Below, in pieces: positions 12,187 through 23,600 of a stretch of DNA of 64,000 nt. The notes beneath the pieces were generated by a model that saw only the letters and a list, made by a program, of their open reading frames with translations, was not told the DNA's origin and searched no databases. Origin of the DNA: Diphasiastrum complanatum (Eukaryota > Streptophyta > Lycopodiopsida > Lycopodiales > Lycopodiaceae); NCBI GenBank assembly GCA_029204225.1, contig CM055097.1, positions 43,926,942 through 43,990,941 on the forward strand, in the 5' to 3' direction. Within the stretch, counting starts at the first letter, position 1. The number at the start of each line of letters is the position of its first letter. Both the position numbers and the translations under genes were made by a program.

Positions 12187-15100
12187 ATTATACAATGCAG
12201 TATGCAACTATGTTTTGGCGTTTCTAAAATTCTGAATTTTGAAACCCTAAAACCGATTCGCCAATTCGAAAATCCTAGGACCGATTCGAATAGGCCGATT
12301 CCGATTCGACCGATTCCCAATAGGAAGGAAGCTTTAACATGAAGGATGGTATTGTAAGAAATTTTCTGGATGGCAAGAAATTATATAATTGAGCTATAAG
12401 AGATTTTTACATGCAGCCTCCTCTCAATAGAATTAATTGTCCAACAAGTTTTGAAAGGTGGAATAGCGGTGGCAAGATTTAAATAATAATGTAACCCTAA
12501 TTTGCATCTAGATAAAAATGGCTTTTCAACACTCTTATCACCCTATTTCTATGGCATGCTCACCAAATATGGGCATCAGTTATGAACAAGATCACAAAAG
12601 AGCATCACATAATTGCAAAGTCTACAATAAAGTGACGATTGTAATGTGAATAACAGTCTCCAACTAAGATCATTATTCAGTAGACAATACAACCATGTGC
12701 AGTTTGTTCTACAAAGGAACACTGCTATAACATCTCCTACAAAGACTCTTAGAGGAGCCTCCAACAAAGAACTCTCAAGAATCAAAATTTTGAACTGTGG
12801 TATTCGCCTGTGGATTCATATTTAAGTTGTTTGAGAACCCTCAGCGAAACCTCCTTATGGTTGGTGTCAGTCACGTGGGTCAAGCGCCCCTGGCCCTATG
12901 TCCCCCTGTTACAACTTTTACTCCCTATTCCGGTTGTTTACAATTTTATGCACAGATGGACTTTTTGTAAAATATTGAAATGGCTAAGTTACCGGCCTGG
13001 TGACCTTTGTAATAGAAATGTAAATAAAATTGTTATTAGAGTTACTGAGCCTCTGAGTCACATGTTGAGCCTTGGTGTAGGGTACAATGCAGAAGTATGA
13101 CACTGAAAGAGCACATGGTGCCTAGATCCTAGAATACTACATGGCAACCAAGTATTTACCATAAGAAAATTAATAAATTCAAAATGGTCCCAGCGTCCTA
13201 CATATCCTGCCTTGTACATATGATGGTAGGACTAAAGCATAGTATGTATCCAGAATTGAACTGGCAATTTGCAGTCTGATTGTTAACATAGTCGACTCTA
13301 GAGTTACAAGTTTCTAGGGTTTTTTCATAAGAGTTACAGACATAGATATAGGCCTGCGTTTATCACACAAAACTTTGCCTGTCAGAATGGTTTGATGTGA
13401 ATCTTTGCAACTTAAAAAGAACTTTAATGATCGAAATTGTCCACGCTAAGAACTTTACAACAACTCATCTGCATTTTCTGTGTAGAATTTCTTCTTTGCC
13501 AGAAAAGACTCACAAAACTTAATATATCCTGAAGCATAAAAGCAACAGAGCTGCATAAGAGCAGTGAGGCGCACCTGTCTTGGTACATGCTAAATATGCC
13601 ATTCGCATGAATCAAATCGTAAGTTCTAGGATATGTTGAGAAAGGTTCACACCAATCCTGGTATGCCCCAATGAATCCACGTTCAAATATCACACCTAAG
13701 TTGCTGTCCTTAGAATCAGGAGATACAGTGTTCATTACCCAGACATTATCAGAAGCAAGAGCTGCAGCAAAACCACCTAGACCAGAATTCATGTCCATAA
13801 TGTTACGGTATCGGCCCTGAGCAAGAGGAGTAATCAATGAGCTTTTGTAATAAGCAACACGTTCAGCCCAAAGAAGTGTATCAGCATTAAAGCTCTCCGC
13901 TGTTATTCCAGGTAAAGTTCCAGCCAAGATTCTGGGTGGTACAGCTGTAGCTCGAGCTGGCCACTTGGATATTTTTCCACCGGCTACATCTTTCTTTCTT
14001 TTAACTTTTGGGAGCGGAGTTATACAAGTCTCCATCTTTGTATACCTGTGATTAACATGTGCAATATTGAATGTGAGAGAACCAACAAAAAGCACCAGAG
14101 TACAATTGAAGCTCAAAGCATTAATTGTGAACCTTTTTAATCAACCAGAGACTATATACTCTTTATAACCTCAATAGTCCATTTTACTTTCACATCATCG
14201 AAAGGGATTGGCTTAGCTGGTTAGCTTGGCATCCAAAGTTTCTTTGGCCCCAGGTTCAACCCCCCTTGGAAACCAAAGATGCATTCTACTTTCACAATGA
14301 TTGGACTCACTTATTAGCCTCTCTAAATCTAATTTCTGAAATAGCCCATTCTGCATCTAAACTCCCTCTACAAATTTCAAAAGCACATTCCTCACTTGAA
14401 GAAGCCACATATAACCTATTTCACACAAAGATATTTGCAATATTCACTGATCTTTGTTATGCCACAAGACATTCCAAAACGACTGGGACAGGCAAGTGTG
14501 TTCTTAAGGTTATACTACTACCATAAGTATTTACTACTACCATAATCAAAATACTTCAGCATGTGGAAGCTTTGATCCTGTCTCTTGAGTTGTCAATACC
14601 TACTACCAACAAAAGTTACAAAGATCTTTTTAAAAAGAGAATAATACCATGCTTTGTCACCATCGTCTCCTTTGCAAATTTGAGGCACAAGAACTTCTTT
14701 GTGCTTCTTTACACATTCTATGTGATTCCAAGGCTTCTGCCAAATAGCAAGGTCTCCCTTCTCCACAACCTTCTTCCAGCACAGACGTGCTGCAAGGTCC
14801 TCTATGGCATCCATTTCTTGCTTGAGGTCTTCTTGTGTTCTTTGCCAACCTTTCCAGTGAGCTTTCCAGTTTACAGGTGGACCAGATAATATCCAAAACC
14901 CACCAGGTCTCAGCACACGATCAACTTCCAGTAGATAAATGCCATCTGCATGAAGCAAAATATCCACCAACATTGTAGGTTATGAAATTGGTCACTAGAT
15001 CTGGTTCAGATTTTCGGTTAACATGAGCTCAAAAATTATGCAGTAAGTTATTAGAACTCTTCCAGATTTTGACAAGCCAGGTTCAGGAGGTGAAGGGAGA

Positions 15101-16437
15101 AAATAAGAACTAACAATCCAGCTCTAGAAAATTTTACATAGCAAATCAGCAATCTAACAACAATCCATAAACTAATCAACTTATAAAGGTGTGAGTAGCA
15201 AAAAATAAGAGCACAAGTAAGGCTTTTAAAATTACAGGATAAGCTCTCAACCCTACCATGTGCACAAGTCGATCCAAGAATACGTACAAGTATATTATTT
15301 CAAGAGTCTTCTCAGTTTGATCTTTGGAAAGTAATGAATAGTTGACAGACTATTAGGCAAGGACAGTGTGATTTGTATACCAAACCCATTTGCAAACATT
15401 CTACTTCTAGCATAAACTTACCATAGTCTTTCCAAGGGATAAGGCATCGTGAACAATGAGCCATATCAAACGCTCTCGCGGGATAGGGAAGTCGCTGCGA
15501 AGCCATGACTCCAATGATTGCCGGAACCCCACGCTCAAGTGCAAATTGTACTTGTGCTTCATGAGTATCCCTTGGAGCAAATGACATTGTCAATATATCA
15601 CGCTTCAACAGGTATGCTCCCCAACTTGCAACCTGCAAGATCATGTAGCAGCATTACTGAAACCACGTTCAAAAAATTTCAAGCTCTATCCTCCAGTTAC
15701 AGATGTTAAACTAAATCGATAATACCACCTCACAAAAACTTTGCTTCTAAACTCTATCTGTTCAATTGGTATAAAGACGCACTTACCCCACAGCCAGTGT
15801 CTAAGGCAGTCCTTATGTAGCCATCTGTAAGAGGAATAAGAGCTTTAATATTGTTGATGTATGCGTCTGCACCATTAGAGAACATAGTTCCTCCTCCTGG
15901 AAAGTGGAATTTGTCACCCTCATATTGTATCCAATTTTGAATGGCTTTCTCCACTGTGAGCTCCTTGTGTGGAACATTGGCATACCATGCATAGTCTCTG
16001 CTTTTTGGCCAAGGAAAAGGATTTTTGTATCCTGGTGGAGCTGGAATCAGGCAATGAAGTTTCTCATCTTTGGTTGGACAATGTCTTTCTCGGTATATTA
16101 GCCTGTCCCGATCAAATTTTAAAGAACGATCCAGATCTTCGCAGGGAGTATACTCACTATATTTGATGTCACATGGCTCGAGCACAATATCTTGAGCATA
16201 GGAGTCATCATTTGTGCCTACTGAAGTGTGATGTGCACCAAAATCAAGAGGACTGTTACTGTTGCATCGTACAACAGCTACTTTGGTGCTTTCCAATTTT
16301 ACAGTGGAGCTGTTTTGCAGGGAACCGAGGATGTAAAAGAAGAAACAAAGGCCAGCAGTCCCAATTATCCAAGGAAGATTGGTCTTCTTTCCATCCGTCT
16401 GGTGAATTTTAGGGGAAACAGGTAATTCCTTCCCCAT
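11470..16437 (-). CDS. Probable pectin methyltransferase, PMT15/16/17/18-like
   Basis: Spliced gene on the minus strand. Coding exons are 16437-15787, 15632-15422, 14945-14648, 14045-13575 and 11716-11470. All introns are GT-AG (154, 476, 602 and 1858 bp), and the exons sum to 1878 bp, giving 625 residues, normal for the family. It is a predicted Golgi type II membrane protein: a membrane anchor at about residues 21-40 ([18 protein letters not shown]), a variable stem, then the duplicated DUF248 methyltransferase region. Family motifs are [21 protein letters not shown], the SAM-binding DTGCGVASWGA (about 213-223), [41 protein letters not shown] and [22 protein letters not shown] and [16 protein letters not shown] point to the PMT15-18 group. 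Such proteins are thought to methyl-esterify homogalacturonan. The ATG at 16437 was chosen over an in-frame ATG at 16494 because an acceptor-like CTGTAGCAG lies just before it, suggesting a 5'UTR intron. No disabling change is seen. Confidence 0.92.
12129..12184. repeat. (GA)n microsatellite in the last intron of the methyltransferase gene
   Basis: About 28 GA units inside the 1858-bp intron between the fourth and fifth coding exons. Arg-Glu or Ser-Leu frames across it are artefacts. Confidence 0.97.
14195..14282 (+). mobile_element. tRNA-derived SINE (short or truncated) in an intron
   Basis: The 88-bp insert carries an RNA polymerase III A box (TGGCTTAGCTGG, 14209-14220) and B box (GGTTCAACCC, 14253-14262) about 32 bp apart, as in tRNA-derived SINEs. 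It is flanked by 14-bp direct repeats differing at one base, ATTTTACTTTCACA (14181-14194) and ATTCTACTTTCACA (14283-14296), which look like target-site duplications. It sits antisense in the 602-bp intron of the methyltransferase gene. There is no clear poly-A or poly-T tail. Confidence 0.7.
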
Positions 16438-18397
16438 ATTGCCTGCTACAGAAAGCAATTCAGAAGTGCTAGGGAATTCTATTGTACAGAGCACATCTAT
16501 GTCAAGTTAGTGACTCCTTGTCATGCCTTCTCAGTGATATCAAAGCCAAAGTTTGTATTTTGAAATCTAGAGTGTTAAGGAAAAAGTGCTACCGAAAGAG
16601 GAGATCAAACCTCATGAGAATCAAGTTTTGTGACTTTGGAATTTGGATTAATTTGCTGCAGTAATTGCTCATTCTATATGTGTTAAACATAGTACCTTGC
16701 ATCATGTGCAAGAAGGTACGACTTGATAGAAGAATTTCCAGCAGCACTTATAGATCTGTGAGAACGTAACCATAGATTGTATATATGCAAGAGTCGTTTG
16801 ATCGTATTCAAATACTTTGCATGATCTAAAACTGTAGCAAAGCAAACTTGGTTATGATGCAACTATGTGCATTCCTAATACATAAGACTTATCACTGATT
16901 TTTGAACTTTCTAGACTTTTTTTTTTTCCCCTGAGACACCTAAAAACGTTTCCAAACAAGAGAAAAAAAAAAAAACTTTCCTCTCCTGAACGACCCAAAA
17001 TTCTAGAACGCGATGCACCTATGGCGACATACGTTAGGTATGGTTGCAGAGTGTCATGATTTGAAGCACAGAGAACAATCTTAGATATGTATCCAAAATA
17101 CTTTTCATTCAGAATCAATAGAAATGATGGGCATCAGATTGCCTTCATCGTGCAGCTATGAACTTATACCAGTATCACACAGATGAACACTAGATTTAAG
17201 CACCAGGTTTTGAAGAGCGTGACATTTTATGTTAGACATGCACGATAGACATTGCCATTTTATACAGTGTATTATCTAACAGGGACAATCGAGAGATATA
17301 AAAGTTGATCGATGAGCTGCTCTTTTAAACTTAGATTCAATCCACTCACACCAAACACTACACCCCAATGCCAATCCTTTGAGAATGAGACTTTTCGTGC
17401 AAAATTCAGATCACTCGTCAAAAGACTCTATGAGCAATATACAGGCACCAACCATACAAACGTTCATCCCCAGCTTCTGCTGATGAGATCCAAGCTTCAA
17501 TCACCTACATTTGCTGCCAAACAAGCTGTTGCTAGAAAAAATTAATGAATAGCAGTTGCTCAAAAATACATGAGGCTGGCCATAAAGCCTGCTACTCCAG
17601 CTAAAAGAATTGAGAGGTGGGAAGCTGATCTATGCTATTCTTCAATAACAAGTGAGTACAGCTCTAATACTGATAGCTATACTACAAGATTCACATTCCT
17701 TTTTAATCATTTGATTCTCGGTAAGTTATAAGCCTCAATCTTCAGATCTATCATCTAAAAATCCATTTAACGTTCCTTCTCAGACAACGACGATTGTGTG
17801 CAAGGTACAACAAATACGATGTATCCGGTAGCTAGACTCAACTCTATAAAAGAACGTCCACACAAAATTGATACCAAACTCCAAATTGTGACTGGAGATC
17901 TATACAATACGGAATCGGAAGAGAGTATTCATGCAGAAAAAGGCCAGAAACTTGTGAATCTCAAGTACATGCACGTAAGCCAGCAAGGAAGCTACTTTGG
18001 AGAAGCAAAAAACTTGGAAGTAAAGTGACTCTTTGGATCTATTAGTACTTATTGCAACGCTGCATGAGTTGTTCCCTAATAACGAGCGACTTAATAGGCA
18101 AAATACAGCTGACTAAATGTGTGAACTTGCTGCGACAACATTTTTCAAAATAACACTCACAAGGCACTGCTAATAAGCACAAAGAATAGATTTATCCACA
18201 TTCTGAGAAGAAGAATGAACTGGAAACATACCTCTTTACTCGACGTTCACTCGTTCAGAGCTGGAGCAGCTCCTGGTAAAAATGAATTCAGTAAAGCTGT
18301 TGTATAATGCTCCCACAAAAGTCATCAAGCTTCTCAACCTTTCTGTTGCTACGCAACTTTTTTGTTGCTACGCAACACAGGAAAAGACTAAGCAAGC

Positions 18398-18444
<47 letters not shown>

Positions 18445-19640
18445 ACATATGCTAAAGACAAAAAAGCTCTTCTTAGAATAAAAAACTTTTTCCTATCTTC
18501 GACGTACTATTATCATTAATTGCGAAACTTTCTGTACAGTGTATTCAATCATACAAGGCAAGGGTGATACGGACACTTCTAACAATCATACTTCTCTCAC
18601 TTCATGATGCATTCCAGGATTTAACCATGAACATACAGCCTTCTATGTCCAAGTTTAACGACATGACATGAAAATAAACCTGGCCATTTGCCTAGTGATA
18701 GAGATCATTAGCTCCAGTGGTTATTGAAATGGGGAGAAGAGCTATGAGCTGAACTTCTTTTGCAGTGCTAAAACATTATAAAGTTTGAAATGCTGGGATC
18801 TGAGTCGGATGTTGTCGTGCAGCAAGGACCCAGAACATGGATGGGCTCTGGAGAGTTGGGTTCCCCTTGATGGGTGGTCTACATTCTACAGTGATATGGC
18901 AAACTTTGTTCTATAATTCTGAAAGCCAGTTTATCAGCACGGCTAGCTCACACTAAAAGGGCTGGACAGATAGAAAATCACAAAAGAACAAGGCTCGTAG
19001 ATTGTAAGTTGTCACATGTTTCATGAATCTTCTCATGAAAATGCAAGAACAAGAACAAGAAAGGGAAACGGCTAGAGCTTTTAAGTTTCCATGAACTGGT
19101 AAAATGTGCTTTTACTGCTCAAGCCGGACCCACAAACTTACCAAACATGTGAATTGAACTTTTCAGGCTCCAGCTATTGCAATTTGCAAAACTGTTCAAC
19201 ATCATAGACCCCCATCACCTGATCGCCGCCTGTAATCAATACGCATGCTCGTTCATGCAGTGTTGGTGAAATTGTGACAAATTACTTTGTTGTCATTCAC
19301 TCCGAATTTCCTGGCTTTTGTAGGCACCCACCTCAATGCACGTATCCTGCTGCTCAGCGCTAGGCTCTAGCTAAGAACGAAGATCATCCACAATTCCACA
19401 TTCCAGAATCCATTCATTTGAATTTCCTTTCTTCAAGCTTCTCTCTTTGTCGCCCACTTACATATATAAGAAAAACTAGTGCTGTAACAGACTTCCAGTA
19501 TAGGTGAACAAGCTTCAAGAAAACCCAGCAAAACGGTTTGGGCACGTGACATGTCACCCTTCTCTAGGGTTGCATGGACCATACCTAAAACTCCACAAAT
19601 CATGGACCAGACCTATAACTCCACAAGGCGAGAGTCCATT
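16438..19640. other. Upstream flank of the methyltransferase gene; no recognised gene
   Basis: This must hold the 5'UTR and promoter of the minus-strand gene, but I cannot place a TATA box or cap site with confidence. Plus-strand frames at 17312-17545 and 17798-18028 have no recognisable domain. At 18344-18376 a small hairpin word, GTTGCTACGCAAC, occurs twice. No transposon landmark is visible. Confidence 0.4.
18402..18441. repeat. (CT)n microsatellite
   Basis: About 20 uninterrupted CT units. Confidence 0.97.
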
Positions 19641-19778
19641 TGTTAGCCGATATTTTCACACGAAAAATCAGGTTATGTTTAAGGCGATTTTCACAATTTT
19701 GTACAAAATCGGCATGTAAAACCCGGCTATTAATGATAAAATCGGCACACAGTTGCCCATAGATAGGGGTCCCAGCCC
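19641..19778 (-). repeat. 138-bp direct repeat, left copy (LTR end?)
   Basis: The sequence from TGTTAGCCGATATTTTC to GGGGTCCCAGCCC is about 93% identical by eye to 21218-21355, in the same orientation. Outside these limits similarity stops at once. It is probably the terminal piece of a truncated LTR of a minus-strand element, because the right copy has a PBS-like site on its left. Confidence 0.7.
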
Positions 19779-21197
19779 CTAGCCCTTTACACCATGATAG
19801 ATTTATCACAGAGGATGAGTACCCAAACAACAAAATCGATGTTGGGTAGATGATACGATGACAGACTATACCCTTATCCTTGATTTTACCTATGGGGTAA
19901 GGGAAAATAAGGAATTTTATGTTTTATTTTCGTTTGTTCATTTTTTTTGCCTTGCTAATCTTGTTGTTTGGTGAATTTCTTCCTGTCTATATGTTATGAA
20001 AAAAGAAAAAAGAAAAGTTATTGTTGTTGTATGCACTGACACTTGTTGGAGTGCAGAAACCAGATGAGAGAGGAGTCAAAAGCATTTGCACCCACCACCT
20101 TTGCACTTGCATCATATAGTCACGGTGTGATTGGACCAATTGATTGCATGGTTGAATGAATGCATCCATATCCATGCACTCTGCATATACTCTGAACTGC
20201 ATAGGGCATTGTGCATTGTTGTAGCGGGCATACAATTGATTGATATAGAAGCATATGGGGGGTTAGAGAGAAAATGTTTGGAAATGGGAACATTGCAGCG
20301 GGGAGGGGAGTGACTCCTTTGCCCAATAGACAAGGCACTGGGCAAAAAAAAAATCAGGTTGACAATGCTTGACGGCTCCAGATCGGATCTATAACCATTT
20401 GTGAGGTTCGACATCTCCCTCCCAATACTTGATTGGATCTGATTAGTAGACAAACTCAAATGGAGCTAGATCTCCCCTCGATCATGATTCAGATTCGATT
20501 CATGGATCTCGTTCATAGTGGACATCAATTAGTGGATCACACAATTTAGATTCAATCAAAAGATCCCAACAACTTACACTTGAGATTTTCATGTAGATCC
20601 ATTATGATGAAGTGTGTTATTTAAGAGACACAATGGTATTACGAGTGCAACTCTAGTCTTCAGTATGTGTGAAATTTTGGATGAGTAGTGTACAATCTAT
20701 TCTTCATAGATCTCCTAACGATTCAGATCAGAAATAGAAATTACATATTAAAGTCTTCATAAGTCTAGATCTGATCAATCACATCTCGTTGATATTGGTA
20801 GATCTGTGATGCATGTACACACATCAATCACACAATATTAGGCACAGTATTGGTAACCTGCATCCATGTTAAATCACTGAAAAATGCATTTGCATATCCC
20901 TCCGTGCATGGGTCTGGGACGGGCATGCCTTGAATATGATGGGTGGGAGCATTTGCCACATAGGTCACGGGTGGGTTTGATGCAGGTATGAAGACACCAG
21001 CTTATTTGAAGATGTTGCAGTGAAGACCAACCAGTTGCAGATGGATCCTAAAGGCTCAACCAATGGCCTTTGGGAAGAGAGCGATTAAAGACACCATACA
21101 AGATCCTTGTAGTTAGCATCACCCAGCAAGGGTGTTGAGCCCACTATACTTGACTCACCACCAAGAGCATTCTGAGTTCGTTTGTGTGGGGACCACA
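19779..21197. other. Between the 138-bp repeats; no recognised gene
   Basis: If the repeats are LTR ends, this is the internal region of a heavily deleted or non-coding minus-strand element. I see no gag or pol motif on either strand. The short frames at 20112-20459 have no supporting features. Confidence 0.4.
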
Positions 21198-21217
21198 CTC
21201 CCCAGTGAAGTCGCCAA
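21198..21217 (-). promoter_or_regulatory. PBS-like site of a minus-strand gypsy-type element
   Basis: The minus strand reads TTGGCGACTTCACTGGGGAG directly after the TAACA end of the 138-bp repeat. The TGGCGACTC..CTGGGGA word is the usual post-LTR sequence of Tat/Ogre-type plant gypsy elements, so this marks the 5' LTR-internal junction of a minus-strand element. Confidence 0.55.
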
Positions 21218-21355
21218 TGTTAGCCGATATTTTCGCACGAAAAATTAGGCTATGTTTAAAGCGATTTTCACAATTGTGTACAAAATTGGCATGTAAAACC
21301 CGGCTATTAATGGTAAAATCGGCACACAGTTTCCCATAGATAGGGGTCCCAGCCC
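21218..21355 (-). repeat. 138-bp direct repeat, right copy (LTR end)
   Basis: Partner of 19641-19778. On the minus strand it ends TAACA right before the PBS-like site, so it is likely the 3' terminal part of an LTR extending rightwards an unknown distance. Confidence 0.65.
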
Positions 21356-22200
21356 GTCCAAAATGTGGCTAGAGCAAATTTTGAGGCCTTAGAAATGGCC
21401 CATGGAGTAGGTTACGGCCTTAGAATTGGCCTGATTATACTAGTCGGCATGGCCGAGCAAATTTTCCAATGTACTCTGCTACTTTTTATTAATACAAAAA
21501 TTGCTTACTGTGTTTTTCAGGGAACCGGTTGCCTTAAAGAAACCCCAAGTCATGAGTGCTCGCTAGTAACGATACACGGAAAAACGACAAAGATAAAATC
21601 AACTCGCAACGAATGGCCGGAAATTATGGGACAAGGTCAAGGATACTATAACAAAAATATAGACAAGTTCTAGTGCAAGTCGAAGCGGCACCCTGACAGA
21701 CAAATCACCTCGACGGCTTGAGCTACGGGCCACAGACACGCAAAAGGAAAATACAAGTGGAGGCCAAAAAGTGCTTAACAAAAATACCCTACCTGAAAGT
21801 GGTAGGAATTGACAACAAGTACCAACAACGACTACTCAATTAAGAATGGTAAGTAAGTGAAGTACTTACTATTTATATCACCCACCAATGCTATAAAGAG
21901 AGGTGGCTCACACATGTGGTACCTCCATACAACCAAGATTCATACTATCTTTGGAAAGGATGGGTGTCACCTCAAGTCACTTCTGACATCAATGCATGGT
22001 ACTTCTTCAAGGGGAGCAGGACACATGGCAGTAAGGACATAAAGGGTGTGAAGAATGAGAAGATGGCACTTTGAAGGGGAGTTTTTTGGAAAGCTTATAA
22101 GAGGGGGGGCTCCATTTGATAAGAGAGTTGATAAAGGGGTGAGAGAGATTTTTTCTTTTTATGTTTTGGGAGTCAAATTCATGAGAGGTTGAGGCCATGA
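21356..22200. other. No recognised gene; probable remainder of the minus-strand LTR
   Basis: No coding frame with a known domain. It lies between the 138-bp LTR-end repeat and the first long LTR of the next element. Small open frames on both strands lack motifs. Confidence 0.35.
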
Positions 22201-23114
22201 TACCAGCCTGGATAGAGTACTTGGTATGAGGGGAGTTCGTGAATCCCACCAATACTATAGGGGAGTGCGGGTTGCAACTCAAGGCGAGCTCCAACCAAGT
22301 CTCAGCCTCCCTTGCTGGAATGTTGTCCTAGCACTCGCCTTGGCATGCCAGCGCCCCGGAGGCTAGGGTCGGTCACACACTTGAGATGTAACCTTCTCAG
22401 ATTTATCAATAAAGTGAGATTTTCCTCAAACTGACTCTGATTACCTTCTGGGTTTCAGCGTTCGGTAAAAGCGTCAGTTGTAAGGCCGCTTCAAACTTTT
22501 TAATTTGGCACATAGCTGAGGGTCGTATCTCGGGACGCTAGCGGTATGCCGTCGGGACCATTCGATCCGTGGCGCCAACGGTGTGCTGTTGGGACCATTT
22601 GGTCCAGAAACTGGTTGTCTCCATATATGTCGCGGCTTGTGGTTTTGAGTGTTCCTTGCATGAACGTGAATGGGTTAAGCTCTTGGGGAACGGGCTCTAA
22701 CCTGTCGGCTGAGTTGGATGGCTTGCTTGGGTGGAAGGTACCTGTTTATGGCTGTCCAGTCTGGCGTGGCGCCAGGTTGGCTTCCAACGCTCGTGACGAA
22801 GCTTTCAATTGGTTAAGTGATGTAATCAGACCGCTTGCTTGGAATGGATGTTACTCGTTTGTAACGAAGCTTCGAGTTGGTTAAGTTTGATGTATGTCGG
22901 GCGGTTGGCGCGGAGGGAAGTCACCCACATCGGGACCCCCGATCGAGCATGGCGCCAGGTTGGATCTCAATGTTGGTTTCGGAACTTCAAGTTGGTTAAG
23001 TCTGTTCTTTGTTGGCGAGTTGGCTGCTTGTATGTCAAGTGGGTTTGGATGGCAAGAGTTGAAGGCTGGGAAGCTAAGTCGTGGTTCCCGGCTCCCTGGG
23101 ATGCCTGCGCTACA
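22201..23114 (+). repeat. Left LTR of the non-coding element
   Basis: Matches 25741-26655 end to end. It contains AATAAAGTGAGATTTTCC (about 22410), a possible poly-A signal area. From about 22540 there are diverged internal repeats built on GGCGCCAGGTTGG and AGTTGGTTAAGT. Chance open frames run through it on both strands. Confidence 0.8.
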
Positions 23115-23116
23115 TG

Positions 23117-23129
23117 TGGTATTAGAGCC
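23117..23129 (+). promoter_or_regulatory. PBS-like site after the left LTR
   Basis: TGGTATTAGAGCC, one mismatch from the initiator tRNA-Met PBS word TGGTATCAGAGC, two bases after the LTR end. Confidence 0.65.
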
Positions 23130-23199
23130 GACTTGCTAGTCAGCTTTGCGGATCTCACGGAAATGGCCATGATTTGGGTTTCATCAAGACAACTGTTGT

Positions 23200-23600
23200 G
23201 CAAGGTGTTGCCCACAGTGTAAGCACGGGTGCGTTCACGGTCAGGGTGGTCGGTAGAACGGGGGACTTGATGAGTCAAGGTGCTGCCCTTGAGGTGTAAG
23301 CACGGTCAGTTCTCGTGGTTCGGGCCTGGCGCTGTCTGCACGTAGGACAGGTGAGGCAGTGTGCTGCCATTAGGTTGGTAAGCACGGTCTGTGCCTTGTG
23401 GGGTGCGGAGCGACATATTCGAACTGTACGGGTTAACCATTGATAAAGAGATGCTGCTCGAATTCGGGTGTAAAGCATGGGTGGTTAGCTGCCGGTGCGG
23501 GATAGCTGCCGATTGTTTAGCTATAAGGGCTATCGACCAAAAAGTGGTGGGGCGTGACTGAGGCAATGTGCTGCTTAATGGTGAAAGCACGGATAGTTGG
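23200..23600 (+). repeat. Spaced hairpin-like repeats in the leader
   Basis: Four copies of a degenerate unit in which GTGCTGCC or GTGTTGCC is followed 10-15 bases later by GTAAGCACGG (near 23200, 23279, 23360 and 23569). The ends GTGCT and AGCAC are complementary, so each unit could fold into a short stem-loop. Confidence 0.55.

Noticed and set aside
14195-14282. A functional tRNA gene
   Set aside because: A and B boxes are present, but no full cloverleaf with acceptor stem and anticodon arm can be drawn, and flanking target-site duplications favour a SINE.
16173-16664. Plus-strand frames overlapping the methyltransferase first exon
   Set aside because: Antisense shadows of a well-supported spliced gene.
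17312-18028. A plus-strand gene made of the frames at 17312-17545 and 17798-18028
   Set aside because: No domain, no convincing splice sites between them and no family resemblance; listed only as unassigned upstream sequence.
22546-23222. Protein-coding genes on both strands of 22.5-23.6 and 26.0-26.8 kb
   Set aside because: The frames lie inside long LTRs and the repeat-rich leader, overlap each other on both strands and lack domains.
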